A stretch of 64,000 nucleotides of DNA from Calditrichota bacterium (GTDB lineage: Bacteria > Zhuqueibacterota > Zhuqueibacteria > Zhuqueibacterales > Geothermadaptataceae), in NCBI GenBank assembly GCA_008501765.1, contig QQUE01000006.1, positions 1-64,000 on the forward strand, in the 5' to 3' direction. The notes below the pieces were generated by a model, which saw only the letters and a list, made by a program, of their open reading frames with translations, was not told the DNA's origin and did no database searches. Position numbers and translations under genes: made by a program. Position 1 is the first letter of the stretch. Every line of letters starts with the position of its first letter. Below are positions 8,817 through 17,854 of the stretch, piece after piece.

Positions 8817-9284
8817 GTGCGAAATTTTGTACTTATCTTTCTATTTATCTCGCTGGCAACTGCTGGAACGGTTTCGGCTCAGTTCGTTATTGTTGCGCAT
8901 AAAGATTGTGCTATCGATAGCCTTTCACGGAAAGATTTGCATAAATTATTCAAGGGACAGGTAATTAACGCTCCTGCTGCCCAGCCGTTACAGGTCGTTG
9001 AGTTTGAACCTGTCAGTGATCAATTTTATGGTCAATTATATGGAATGAATTCATTCGCTGTCGGGAAGCATTGGTTAAGGTTAATTTTCGCAGGGGAACG
9101 AGTGCTGCCCCCAAAAAATTTTTCTGATTTGCAGAGATTCGTCGATTTTCTCTTAAAGCAAAAACGCGGTGTTGGGTTTTTGCCGCTCGCTACTTTCAAA
9201 CAACTCAAAAGTGATTCGCTAAAAGCGCTGGTGATTGAAAATAAGAGTTATCTGCAAAGAGGATATAGACTTGAACACGATTAA
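8817..9284 (+). CDS. Small periplasmic PstS-like substrate-binding protein
   Basis: The start is a GTG, giving a signal peptide of about 21 residues ending in VSA-Q. The mature part (about 134 residues) begins FVIVAHKDC and carries LSRKDLHKLFKGQ, FAVGKHWLRLIFAG and a late GVGFLP. This matches the short, one-domain relatives of phosphate ABC-transporter binding proteins, where the K-D-L-xx-IF-xG motif is typical. No ABC permease or ATPase is nearby, so it is unlikely to feed a Pst transporter. With the adjacent porin, regulator and kinase it may act as a ligand sensor. Function is inferred from context. Confidence 0.72.
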   Translation: MRNFVLIFLFISLATAGTVSAQFVIVAHKDCAIDSLSRKDLHKLFKGQVINAPAAQPLQVVEFEPVSDQFYGQLYGMNSFAVGKHWLRLIFAGERVLPPKNFSDLQRFVDFLLKQKRGVGFLPLATFKQLKSDSLKALVIENKSYLQRGYRLEHD

Positions 9285-9422
9285 CGCTGGGTTTCATCCT
9301 GTTATTTTTCATCTTCGAATCAAAATAAAAATGTATTGTTCATCAATATATATTGATCCGTAGTACACAATAGTGTGAGTTCCATAGTTTGTTCTAAATT
9401 GTTATTTTTATTCACCAATTTT

Positions 9423-9504
9423 GTCATCCCCGCGAGTTTTTAGCGGGAAAATATCAAGGTTAAAGTAAAAATATAGATTCCGGCATATTGATTGTCGGAA
9501 TGAC
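9423..9504. repeat. Dispersed GTCATYCCCGC-type palindromic repeat, copy 1
   Basis: The element begins GTCATCCCCGC, contains the hairpin CCCGC...GCGGG at its left and ends GGAATGAC, so its outer ends are inverted repeats. The same design recurs at 42569-42645. It fills part of the 345-bp gap between the binding-protein and kinase genes (9285-9629). The rest of that gap is AT-rich with no feature I can support. Confidence 0.6.
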
Positions 9505-9629
9505 TTCAACGCAATATCGCGGAGTCAACTTGTTCGAATTTTGCACAATGCGTTATATATTGAGTTTTAATTTTGTAATTGATAAAATGTCTTTAAGCCA
9601 GATCATTTAGCAATCTACTTAGCTACCAA

Positions 9630-11117
9630 GTGCATCTTATGTCTAATAATCGGCGTTTTTTCTCCATTCGAAAAAAATTTATTTTACCTATGGTCATAGC
9701 CTTGGTATTCATGATCACTTTGAGTTCCTATTATTTTACGAGAGAACATAAGAAGTCGCTTTTACAGGCATTTGAAGGAAGTGCAATTAAAACGGCTGAA
9801 CTAATTTCTTTGGCGATAAGCCGGGCCTTAGAAGAACGCCGATTTGATCTTGTGACAAAAATATTTGAAGGGACACAAATTGATTCAAATGTTGGATTTA
9901 TTGTCTTATTGGATGATAATCAAAATAAATTTGCCGTTTACAATCCCAATTCTATACAAGTTCCAGCCCAATTTTCAGAGACGGATCCTGTTTATTCTAC
10001 CCTGAAAAAGAGTTTTATATTTATTGAAAATGATATTGTCAGCGAAGATAGCAAACGTAACTTTGCGCGGTTGATTTTGGGATATAGTTTGGAATCCTTA
10101 AACACACAACTTTCCAAATTTCGATCCGTTTCTGTCCTGGTATCGATAGTTTCATTTCTGCTTGGATATCTGTTTATTCATATTACTTCAAAACGAATAA
10201 CAAATTCTCTTCATCAACTTCAAAAACGGATGAAAAATATAATTGAAAACGGAAGTTTTTCCGGGAAAGTCGATATTTCATCCAATGATGAAGTTGGGCT
10301 CCTCGCCAGCAATTTTACGGAAATGATGAAGGAGGTGCAGTCAAGGCACAAGCTTCTTAAAGCCTCTGAGTTAAACCTGAAAAAGGCAAATAGTAAACTG
10401 GAAAAAATAAACCACTTGAAAACTGCTTTCGTCACGGATGCATCACACCAATTGCGCACACCATTAACGATAATACGGGGTGAAACTGAAGTTGCTCTCG
10501 GGCATGATAATAAAGAGAAGACTTTCCGGGAAGCCTTGTTAATTATCGCGGAGGAGACAGATCGCCTCTGCAAAACAGTTGATAATTTACTCAGTCTCGC
10601 TCAAGCCGATGCCGGGAACCTCGTCTATCTGCAAAAAGGAATTGATTTCTCCGACATATGCTGGCAGCAAATTGAACTGGCCAAACGGCAAGCGGTGCGT
10701 AAGGAAATTTGTTTGAACCACAAGATTGACGACAATTGTGTACTGACTGGCGATCCAAACAGGCTTATAGAACTTGTTTTTAATCTACTTGACAACGCAA
10801 TCAAATACACACCAAAAAATGGAAGCATTTTCGTTTCATTGGAAAACCACCGGAACCATGCACTATTCACGGTTCGTGACAATGGCCGTGGAATTTTACA
10901 CGAAGATTTGAAAAATATCTTCACACAGTTCTATCGTGGAAAAAATGTAAAGAAATCGGAAAGCGGTTCAGGCCTGGGGCTTGCAATTTGTCGTAGTATC
11001 GTTAAAGCACACAACGGCCAGCTCAAGTTTAGCAGTAAAATTGATACGGGAACAACAGCAAGGGTCTTGTTAAATTTACAAAAAGAAAATTTTATTAATA
11101 CTACTTTGACAGATTAA
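9630..11117 (+). CDS. Membrane sensor histidine kinase (HAMP, HisKA, HATPase)
   Basis: This inner-membrane sensor kinase has helix TM1 at about 16-34, a periplasmic domain of about 130 residues, TM2 at about 167-186, HAMP at about 188-240, the dimerisation domain and a C-terminal ATPase domain. The phosphoacceptor is His273 in DASHQLRTPLT. The N box NLLDNAIKYTP, G1 box DNGRGI and G2 box GSGLGLAI are all intact. The GTG at 9630 or the ATG at 9639 may be the start. It is the likely partner of the OmpR-type regulator at 7029, although the porin, the binding protein and a 345-bp gap lie between. The sensor domain matches no family I recognise. Confidence 0.88.
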   Translation: MHLMSNNRRFFSIRKKFILPMVIALVFMITLSSYYFTREHKKSLLQAFEGSAIKTAELISLAISRALEERRFDLVTKIFEGTQIDSNVGFIVLLDDNQNKFAVYNPNSIQVPAQFSETDPVYSTLKKSFIFIENDIVSEDSKRNFARLILGYSLESLNTQLSKFRSVSVLVSIVSFLLGYLFIHITSKRITNSLHQLQKRMKNIIENGSFSGKVDISSNDEVGLLASNFTEMMKEVQSRHKLLKASELNLKKANSKLEKINHLKTAFVTDASHQLRTPLTIIRGETEVALGHDNKEKTFREALLIIAEETDRLCKTVDNLLSLAQADAGNLVYLQKGIDFSDICWQQIELAKRQAVRKEICLNHKIDDNCVLTGDPNRLIELVFNLLDNAIKYTPKNGSIFVSLENHRNHALFTVRDNGRGILHEDLKNIFTQFYRGKNVKKSESGSGLGLAICRSIVKAHNGQLKFSSKIDTGTTARVLLNLQKENFINTTLTD

Positions 11118-11246
11118 ATGGGACTGGAGCGAGCTTAACCCGGACACGAGGCTACCACTTTCATGGAGAAAATGTGAGACGAAGAACAGTGATGTCGGAC
11201 TACTACAAAGAGGATGGAATAATCTTATTCTGATTAAAACAAATAG

Positions 11247-11341
11247 CGGGAACGTGTGGGAATCGAACCCACCTGCCCGGGCAGAACCAGGACACAACGG
11301 TTTTGAAGACCGCGGCCACCACCAGGTGTGCATGCGCTCCC
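11247..11341 (-). tRNA. selC: tRNA-Sec (selenocysteine, anticodon UCA)
   Basis: The minus strand folds as a selenocysteine tRNA. The anticodon loop CTTCAAA gives UCA, and the anticodon stem pairs CGGT with ACCG. The extra arm is long (TTGTGTCCTGGTTCTGCCCGGGCAG region) and the T arm is GTGGG-TTCGATT-CCCAC. The acceptor stem pairs GGGAGCG with CGTTCCC, with one G-U pair and a C-A mismatch at the eighth position. The discriminator is G and CCA is not encoded. The length of 95 bases is close to bacterial selC. It lies 85 bp after pdxB in the same direction as selB, which strongly supports the call. Confidence 0.92.
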
Positions 11342-11426
11342 GAAGAGTTTTCAATAAACGAAAGTTTGCAAAAAGAGGCAAGGTAAAAGAGTCGTTGAAC
11401 GCGCAAAGTTAATTTTGATGGCGGCT

Positions 11427-12572
11427 TCAATTCTCTACCTGAAACCTAAATGCGTTGAGCATGAGAGCTAGGTTGATATCCATCGGTTCCAGCCGGAGAT
11501 GATAGTTGAAAAATTCCCGGCGCAGGGCATAATTCTTTCGTAATGCATGAAAATAGTCTGCTCGTTGATCCGGATTTTCCATTTCAATTTTTCTAAGCGC
11601 TGCATCATCCTGCAGTAAGTTGTAAGTTGCACCGCAACTTTGTGCCAGAGCAGATTCGATACCGGCATCACCCCGTACCACAATTGTCCCTGAGTTAAGC
11701 GCAGGCAGTCGCGGCTGCCAGTTTGCCTGGATATCAAAATGCCGGCAAAATTCCTGGTAAATAATCGCGGTTCCGTTTGCTTTCCCCTCCATAGAATATC
11801 CGGCAATGTGCGGAGTAGCAATTTCGGTGGTGCTGAGTAAATCCAATGCAATGTCCGGTTCATCTTCCCAAACATCAAGAATTAAAGCAGCGTTTGTGTT
11901 CTCCTTTTTCCAGGCTAAAAGCGCCTGATTGTCAATCACGGCACCGCGCGCAGCGTTTATCAAAACAACATCTTCAGACAATTTTTCCAATTGATTTGCT
12001 TCAAACAAATGCCATGTTTTATCCCCGCCATCCATAGTTAGGGGGACGTGCAGTGTTACGATATCAGCTTGCATGAGTTCTTCGAGTTCAACAAAGTCGT
12101 GGTTTTCTGATTGCCGTGCCAACGGGGGATCATTTTGCAACACGCGCAGTCCGCATGCTTTTGCCAGGCGAACAACGCGACTGCCTACATGGCCGACACC
12201 AACAACGCCAAGCGTGCATTCTGAAAGTTGCATGCCTCTTTTTACTGCCAAATGCGAAAGTGCTGTAAACACATACTCCGCAACCGCGTTGGCATTGCAC
12301 CCGGCGGCGCTTGCAAAAGCGATCCCAGCCTCGTTTAAATAAGTTTCGTCGACGTGGTCGGTGCCAATTGTGGCGGTGCCGACAAACTTTACCGGGCTAT
12401 TGCAAAGTAATTTTTCATCGATTCGGACAGTTGATCGCACGATGAGTGCATCGGTTTTTTGCAGCGTGGCCGGTGTTATTTCGTGGGCAGATACAAGCTG
12501 AATTTCTCCCAATTCACCGAAGGCTTCAGCGGCGTGGGAGATGTTTTCATCGATTGCTATTTTTAACATCAT
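11427..12572 (-). CDS. pdxB: Erythronate-4-phosphate dehydrogenase
   Basis: PdxB oxidises 4-phosphoerythronate in the DXP-dependent route to pyridoxal 5'-phosphate. The 381 residues show the D-2-hydroxyacid dehydrogenase fold. The NAD-binding loop is GVVGVGHVGSRV, the catalytic Arg lies in INAARGAVID, Glu in DVWEDEPD and His in TPHIAGYS. The C-terminal extension of about 90 residues beyond the fold is the PdxB dimerisation region. Either of the first two Met codons could be the start. The gene sits between a membrane protein of the selB unit and tRNA-Sec. This is notable because selenocysteine synthase needs PLP. Confidence 0.9.
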   Translation of the reverse strand: MMLKIAIDENISHAAEAFGELGEIQLVSAHEITPATLQKTDALIVRSTVRIDEKLLCNSPVKFVGTATIGTDHVDETYLNEAGIAFASAAGCNANAVAEYVFTALSHLAVKRGMQLSECTLGVVGVGHVGSRVVRLAKACGLRVLQNDPPLARQSENHDFVELEELMQADIVTLHVPLTMDGGDKTWHLFEANQLEKLSEDVVLINAARGAVIDNQALLAWKKENTNAALILDVWEDEPDIALDLLSTTEIATPHIAGYSMEGKANGTAIIYQEFCRHFDIQANWQPRLPALNSGTIVVRGDAGIESALAQSCGATYNLLQDDAALRKIEMENPDQRADYFHALRKNYALRREFFNYHLRLEPMDINLALMLNAFRFQVEN

Positions 12573-12612
12573 TTTTACTCATATGAAGCACGAAGGCAGG
12601 TCGTGAAAAATA

Positions 12613-13317
12613 TTATGCCTGTTTTTTGTGCAGTGAAATTTTATGGTCTCTCGCGATGATCCAGTAGCCCAGCCAAATACATATAAGCCCGATAAATTCT
12701 GTGATATAGAGTATTTCAACAAAATCAGCACGGGCAGAAGCACCGCCAATCCCGGGGAGTAATCCACCGATTGCAATAAAAACATTGCCGCTGAAACGGT
12801 TTTTAAATTTATCGCCCAATTTCCAATATTTCCAGGCTGACCAGGCAGCGCCACCGACGAGGAAAATGAAGGCGAAGCCATTGATAAATGGTGAAAATAA
12901 CCGGACCCATTGCCACTGCAACACTTTGCCGGAGAGCCGCGTCATTTCAACCTGCTCATATAAAATTGGGGATAAACTGACGCAAATGCTGGCGATAATA
13001 ATCAGTGATATCACGGCGACCATCCAGCGGTGGGCGGCTGAATCGTTCATCAATAAATAAACAGTCCCGAGGGCCAATGGTGCCCCACCGAGTAATGCAC
13101 CGCTGATGTACCACATTTTGAAAACAATAACATTCCAGCCAAACAGTGTTGTGAGACTTTCTACTAAGGTCCCGAGGCCAAAGGCGACGACACCGATAAA
13201 CCACCAAAATAAGTAAAGCGCCTCCGGTTTTTGCCGCCAGTGTTTCCACATTTTCAGGCTGAAAAAGACTGCGATTATAGTTGTAAAAATAGGGATGTAA
13301 TGGATAGGGTTGTTCAT
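12613..13317 (-). CDS. Seven-helix membrane protein of unknown function
   Basis: The 234 residues contain about seven hydrophobic helices, at approximately 7-22, 38-56, 67-89, 98-117, 144-162, 177-196 and 205-223. The tail is short and Lys-rich (KISLHKKQA). I recognise no catalytic motif or family. The start codon overlaps the selB stop by 4 bp, so it is probably translationally coupled to selB. pdxB follows 40 bp later. Co-location with selB and tRNA-Sec is the only hint of a role, and it is weak. Confidence 0.75.
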   Translation of the reverse strand: MNNPIHYIPIFTTIIAVFFSLKMWKHWRQKPEALYLFWWFIGVVAFGLGTLVESLTTLFGWNVIVFKMWYISGALLGGAPLALGTVYLLMNDSAAHRWMVAVISLIIIASICVSLSPILYEQVEMTRLSGKVLQWQWVRLFSPFINGFAFIFLVGGAAWSAWKYWKLGDKFKNRFSGNVFIAIGGLLPGIGGASARADFVEILYITEFIGLICIWLGYWIIARDHKISLHKKQA

Positions 13318-15233
13318 TCTTCAGCTCCAATTCCAGGGTAGCGAACGTCGCCATCGCGGCTGGTCACTTCAATTGAATCAAAATAATTGAGCAGTGGCAG
13401 GGCATATTTACGGGTGGCATCGTCGATTAATGTTTTAAATTCAGAAATAGTAATTTTATCGTTTTTTTGAAAATAGTGGATTAAATTTTCTTTGGCGATT
13501 GCAACGGGTTTTTGGTGAAAATAAAAATCATTGCTGAGGCGCAGCACAGTCTTTTCAACCACGAGGAGATTCAACAGGGCCGCAACCGCTTCCGGTTTGA
13601 TATTGAAATGACCCGCTAATTCATCCACTGATGATGGGCTAAACCGGTCTTGCAGGAGTTTGGTGGCAATCTCATTCTTTAAATCTTTCTGTTGATCTGA
13701 AAGTGAAATTTCGAATGCGGCCAGGGCGATAAATCCGGCTCTTTCGCGCACTTTGTTCTCTGCAACCATTTTTTCGATGGCGAATTGGGTGAATTGCGGT
13801 GATAAATTTTTATCCAGTTTTTGCGCTAATTCGGCTTTGCTATAGCCGATCTGAATAGGATTTTTCTCGTGAAATTCAAGCAGGAGCTGGTTAATCCGCT
13901 GCCAGGATTGCTGGTAGCGAACCGTGTGCGCCAATCCTTTTTTGCTAATTCGCAGGAGAATCTGCTGCTTCTCCAATGTGGCTATCGCATCGGCGACTAT
14001 ATTTTCTGCCAACCCTGTTCTCGAAACAACTTCCTGATTGGTCATTATTCCGGAAGCAACGCGTAAAAATTGTTCTTGGACAAGTTCGGCCGGATCTTCT
14101 TTTTCCAGAGATTGCAGGCGTTGCATCGTTTCACTGAGATGTTTTTTCTGCAGCAATCCCGGTTGTGTATCGAGAATGACGCCCCCACCAATGGTGAACA
14201 TCGGTGAGTATTGGCGCACGACAAATAAATCGAGCCGCCGTGCTGCAATTGGTTTTTCCAGTGTTATCTGCACAAAACAGGTGGCTCCCGCCGTAATTTT
14301 GTGCCCCTGCAATGGCCGAATCCGGCCCATAATTTCAGCCGTGCCAAGGTGAATGCGCACGCGGGCATTGGATTTCAAGTCGGGACTGCTTTTAAGCAGC
14401 GTCACTTTGCCCTGAATTTTTTTTGATGCTTTGAACAGGGCTGGCGCCGCAAGCACATCGCCCCGTGCGATTTCGTCTTTCGTTAAGCCATGCAAGTTGA
14501 TCGCCGCCCGGTCACCACTTTTTGCATTTTCTACTGCAGAACTGTGTTTTTGGATGCCACGAACACGGCTTTTTTTGCCTTGTGGCAGGAGTTCGATTTC
14601 ATCTCCCGTGTGTAAAACGCCGGAAAGAATGGACCCGGTAACCACCGTCCCAAAACCTTTCATTGAAAAACTGCGATCGACCGGCATCCAGAAAACGCCG
14701 CGGTCGTGGCGCGGTGGTAATTTTTCCAATGTTGTATCAATTGTTTTTTTCAGCTCGGGAATGCCATTGCCGGAAATGGATGAAACCCGCAACAGCGGGG
14801 CTTTTTCGAGGCAGGTGCCGATCAGCAGATTTTTGACATCATCTTCCACTAACTCGATCCAGTCGGACTCAACGAGATCTGTTTTATTTATAACTACGAT
14901 GCCTTTGCGGATTTGCAAAATATTGAGAATATCCAAATGTTCCCGGGTTTGCGGCATCACGCCGTCGTCGGCTGCGATAACGAATAGCACCAGGTCGATG
15001 GTTGAGACGCCGGCAACCATATTTTTCACGAATTTTTCGTGCCCGGGCACATCGATGATTGTGGCATTTTCTCCGTAATGCGCGAAACCAATATCGATTG
15101 TCAAACCGCGGGCTTGCTCTTCTTTTAAGCGGTCGGTGTTGGTTCCGGTGAGCGCTTTTACGAGCGCCGTTTTGCCGTGGTCGATATGCCCGGCCGTTCC
15201 GATGATGAAATGCTGTTTTGTATCACCAGCCAC
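13314..15233 (-). CDS. selB: Selenocysteine-specific elongation factor SelB
   Basis: SelB delivers Sec-tRNA to UGA codons that carry a SECIS hairpin. The GTPase domain has G1 [14 protein letters not shown]3 [11 protein letters not shown]4 VINKTDLV and a Ser-rich G5 (SSISGNG). Domains II and III include the typical [15 protein letters not shown]. The C-terminal third (about 380-639) is built from winged helices that bind the SECIS element. Length is 639 residues, normal for bacterial SelB. With tRNA-Sec at 11247-11341 it shows the organism decodes UGA as selenocysteine. selA and selD are not in the window. Confidence 0.95.
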   Translation of the reverse strand: MAGDTKQHFIIGTAGHIDHGKTALVKALTGTNTDRLKEEQARGLTIDIGFAHYGENATIIDVPGHEKFVKNMVAGVSTIDLVLFVIAADDGVMPQTREHLDILNILQIRKGIVVINKTDLVESDWIELVEDDVKNLLIGTCLEKAPLLRVSSISGNGIPELKKTIDTTLEKLPPRHDRGVFWMPVDRSFSMKGFGTVVTGSILSGVLHTGDEIELLPQGKKSRVRGIQKHSSAVENAKSGDRAAINLHGLTKDEIARGDVLAAPALFKASKKIQGKVTLLKSSPDLKSNARVRIHLGTAEIMGRIRPLQGHKITAGATCFVQITLEKPIAARRLDLFVVRQYSPMFTIGGGVILDTQPGLLQKKHLSETMQRLQSLEKEDPAELVQEQFLRVASGIMTNQEVVSRTGLAENIVADAIATLEKQQILLRISKKGLAHTVRYQQSWQRINQLLLEFHEKNPIQIGYSKAELAQKLDKNLSPQFTQFAIEKMVAENKVRERAGFIALAAFEISLSDQQKDLKNEIATKLLQDRFSPSSVDELAGHFNIKPEAVAALLNLLVVEKTVLRLSNDFYFHQKPVAIAKENLIHYFQKNDKITISEFKTLIDDATRKYALPLLNYFDSIEVTSRDGDVRYPGIGAEE

Positions 15234-15344
15234 AAAAAATCCTCCGGTTCGAATATTTTAATTTTGGAAGAAGAATATAATGTTTCAGGAATGGATATCC
15301 AAATAATTGTTCAGAAAAGAAAATGAGGGAAGGAGGTGGGAAAA

Positions 15345-15381
15345 AGGCAGAGCCTGCCTCCATTGATAAAATAAAGGCAGG
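15345..15381 (-). terminator. Probable terminator after the beta-barrel gene
   Basis: On the minus strand the 7-bp stem CCTGCCT...AGGCAGG is followed a few bases later by a short run of T. It starts 8 bp beyond the stop of the outer-membrane protein gene at 15390. The loop is 15 bases, so its strength is uncertain. Confidence 0.5.
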
Positions 15382-15389
15382 ATGCAATT

Positions 15390-16109
15390 TTAAAACCGAA
15401 ATACGAAGCCAAAATGGTAGGTTATCATTTCTGTTCGCGATCGATTGACGTCAAAAGTCACCTTGCCGTTTTCGCGACGGATCGATCCCTGTTTCAGATA
15501 TTCCGCCTCGCCGCTGTTTAAATAACGGGCTTTAAAGTCGAATAGAATTTCCATCGGGCGTTGGTATTCAGCATTTTTATTCATCGAACCGCTGTATAAT
15601 AAAACCGAAGTGCCAAAATCTCCGCCATAACTGAAGGTAAAATCATCGAAATTTGTTGTGCTGGCAATATCCTCCATGTCATCAAAATCATCATCTTTAA
15701 TCGAAGTTTCGGTATAAAAATAGCTAAATCCAATAGAACCTGCGACGTAGGGACGAAAAAAGCCGTGCTGTGGCTGCAGTCTCAGAAACAGGCTGGAAAG
15801 GACAGCATTGTTGTCGGTATTTACTTGAACAGTGACATCCGGAATTGTGGTACTGAAGGGTTCGTCACGGGATTCGTGGCCGTAGTTGAGAATGCCAATT
15901 TCGACACCTGCCGCAAAAGGACTGTTGGGCAAATGTCCCATAAAAAATAAACTCCCGCCGTAACCGTTGCGGTCGATATTTTTTTCGAAATCACCTTGCG
16001 GTTTTCCGAGTGTAAAGTTGAGACCGGTGGTAAAATGTTGTGCAATTAACAGCGATGGCAAAATAAATAACATCACAACCAGAGCGAATTGGCTGCAGTT
16101 TTTCTTCAT
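15390..16109 (-). CDS. Outer-membrane beta-barrel protein, OmpA/OmpW size class
   Basis: The 239 residues begin with a clear signal peptide (LVVMLFILPSLLIAQ, cleavage near 23) and end in Phe-Arg-Phe, the terminal aromatic typical of outer-membrane barrels. Between them run alternating strands such as HFTTGLNFTLG, GSLFFMGHLP, FRPYVAGSIGFSYFY and MITYHFGFVFRF. This suggests an 8- or 10-strand barrel. No specific family is certain. An acidic insert (KDDDFDDMEDIA) probably forms an extracellular loop. The gene stands alone, with a terminator-like hairpin behind it. Confidence 0.75.
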   Translation of the reverse strand: MKKNCSQFALVVMLFILPSLLIAQHFTTGLNFTLGKPQGDFEKNIDRNGYGGSLFFMGHLPNSPFAAGVEIGILNYGHESRDEPFSTTIPDVTVQVNTDNNAVLSSLFLRLQPQHGFFRPYVAGSIGFSYFYTETSIKDDDFDDMEDIASTTNFDDFTFSYGGDFGTSVLLYSGSMNKNAEYQRPMEILFDFKARYLNSGEAEYLKQGSIRRENGKVTFDVNRSRTEMITYHFGFVFRF

Positions 16110-16414
16110 CTCTCCTCCTCATAATATTGATTGTTTTTTACCCGAAAATAAAACCTGGTTACATGTTTTTCTGATGTTTCTGCGATATAATTGACAATTT
16201 ATGGAAACACAAAATTTGTACCAAAGTTTCAAACGTTTAGATTGTGCTGGTTTAGCAGCCCCGCGATTGCGTTACGGAAAGAGTGATCGAAAGTTCTATC
16301 AAAATTGAGGTCGTGCATAAAGAATTCTGCACATAAATTTTTTATAAAAATTATTAAATCAGACAAAGAGTAATTGCCGGCACAAATCCTTCAATTGAAG
16401 GATGATTCACTCTG
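16110..16414. other. Intergenic gap with an 18-bp perfect palindrome
   Basis: These 305 bp hold no credible gene. The one feature is the perfect palindrome ATCCTTCAATTGAAGGAT at 16386-16403, 12 bp past the stop of the methyltransferase gene. It has no loop and no T run, so it is a poor terminator. It could be a dyad protein site. Confidence 0.5.
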
Positions 16415-17155
16415 TCAAATATCAATTTCAGCAATCAAAGCCATGCTCGATTTTGTCCACTCGGCTTTCTTAAAATCACCGTAAAATTTTGTTTTTCTGC
16501 ATCCAAGTGATAGAAAGATATCTTCCAGCTCCTGCTTTAATAACGGATAGAGCTCAACTCTGTTTTCAATTTGCATATCTTGATTTTTGACGGTCAAATA
16601 TGTTTTGAACTCGATTTTATTGCGATCGGCGTGGTAGAGGTAATTGCGTTCAAATCGGATAATATCATTTTCAATCATTGGCAATACTTCAATGTTTTGT
16701 TGCAGAATTCGGTCATAATTTACAATTTGAATAAAAAACTTTCCCGATGGAGTGAGGCATTGTTGCACTTGCTGGATAAAACGTTTTATTTCTGCAAGTG
16801 AACGCAAATGTACCATGGTGTTGCCAAAACAGATGATTGCATCAAATTTAGTTTTGCTGAATTTTTGACCAATCCCGAGCATGTCCAGCTCATAGAAATC
16901 GATTTTATTTTTAAAGTGAGGAGCTTTTTCAGCGGCTTTTTGTAGCATCTGTGCATCGAGGTCGATGGCTGTAACCTTGTTAAAAAATGTTGATAGTTGC
17001 CAGCAAAGATTGCCGGTGCCACAACCAATTTCCAATAAATGTTTATCCAGGCCGTGGTTGTGCATTTGCGCAACGATAAATTCCGCCTGATTCGAGCTCG
17101 ACGAAAAGATGTGGTCGTAATAGTCAGCGATACTTTGGTAGAATTTCTTTTTCAT
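16415..17155 (-). CDS. Class I SAM-dependent methyltransferase
   Basis: The 246 residues show a Rossmann-type methyltransferase fold. Motif I is LLEIGCGTGNLCWQL at about 40-54, the acidic motif II is TAIDLDAQML, motif III/IV is FDAIICFGNTMVHL and the later motif is LTPSGKFFIQIVNYD. The arrangement resembles small-molecule methyltransferases of the UbiE/glycine-methylating group. The C-terminal part is a beta-rich substrate region. The gene has no close neighbours on its strand, so the substrate cannot be inferred. Confidence 0.82.
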   Translation of the reverse strand: MKKKFYQSIADYYDHIFSSSSNQAEFIVAQMHNHGLDKHLLEIGCGTGNLCWQLSTFFNKVTAIDLDAQMLQKAAEKAPHFKNKIDFYELDMLGIGQKFSKTKFDAIICFGNTMVHLRSLAEIKRFIQQVQQCLTPSGKFFIQIVNYDRILQQNIEVLPMIENDIIRFERNYLYHADRNKIEFKTYLTVKNQDMQIENRVELYPLLKQELEDIFLSLGCRKTKFYGDFKKAEWTKSSMALIAEIDI

Positions 17156-17264
17156 AATTATTACTTTTGGTTCTTCAAGTTAAAAATGTGGATGGTTCAT
17201 TTTAATATTGAGCCTGCTTTATTCTTATATATTTGAAAAAATATTCTGGTTATCCAAATAAGTC

Positions 17265-17437
17265 AGCAAACTTAAAATTATGATTAATAGATAATTGTCC
17301 GCTAATTTCGCAAATATTACGAATAAAAATAATTGAAAATACAGGCCCGTTAAAAAAAATTCGTGTAAACTCGAGTGATTTGTAGTTTGGCTTTATAAAA
17401 TAGTAAGTTATCCTTGCGGAGTTATTTGGATAGTCAG
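17265..17437. repeat. Dispersed ~175-bp repeat, copy B
   Basis: This is the second copy of the repeat at 129-306, in the same orientation and matching over its full length with scattered substitutions. It lies in the 920-bp gene-free stretch 17156-18075, which also holds two palindromic elements listed separately. A short piece near 17522-17545 (GAAGCCACAGAGCCCACA) reappears inverted near 36510-36533. Confidence 0.8.
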
Positions 17438-17564
17438 AATAAAATATTCTTAACCTATTGATAATTCGATATTTGAGATAAAATGTTTAGAAAAACTAAA
17501 TTTTCCATTAAAATTATCTCTTACGAAGCCACAGAGCCCACAAAATTAAGTTTTAAAAGTATTT

Positions 17565-17729
17565 AACGTGAGTTCGATGTAAGCTGTAACATTCTTTGCC
17601 CAGCATAATTATAATAGAGCGAAGGCGTCTCGCCGAGCGTTTCGTGCGTTATCCTCGGCGGGACGCCTTCGGACTATATCCTATAATTAATTCGTTTTGT
17701 CCCAATTCTTCTTATACCGAACTCACGTT
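17565..17729. mobile_element. MITE-like element with long imperfect inverted repeats
   Basis: The 165 bp begin AACGTGAGTTCGATGTAAG and end CCGAACTCACGTT, forming terminal inverted repeats that continue inward with mismatches. Outer arms include TAATTATA near 17607 and TATAATTA near 17681. The centre is a strong hairpin, GAAGGCGTCTCGCCGAG (17621-17637) against CTCGGCGGGACGCCTTC (17654-17670), with one mismatch. ATTT occurs directly on both sides (17561-17564 and 17730-17733), a possible target duplication. There is no coding capacity. Confidence 0.65.
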
Positions 17730-17796
17730 ATTTAAATATTTTCTTTGCGGACTTAGTGCCTTTGCGTGAGAATTTTTCAGGTTGGAGCATGAGCTG

Positions 17797-17854
17797 GTAG
17801 TTCAGAGCGTGCGCTGTTTGCAGATGTGTATTTTCAGAGCACGCGCTGAACTAC
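17797..17854. repeat. Inverted-repeat hairpin element
   Basis: The left arm GTAGTTCAGAGCGTGCGCTG pairs with the right arm CAGAGCACGCGCTGAACTAC at 18 of 20 positions around an 18-base loop. It is GC-rich against AT-rich surroundings, like REP-type intergenic palindromes. It lies between two minus-strand genes, about 220 bp past the stop of the lipoprotein gene that ends at 18076. It has no T run, so a terminator role is unlikely. Confidence 0.6.

Noticed and set aside
11076-11430. Two overlapping open frames of 101 and 75 codons
   Set aside because: They span the tRNA-Sec gene and the short spacers around it; the tRNA explains the sequence.
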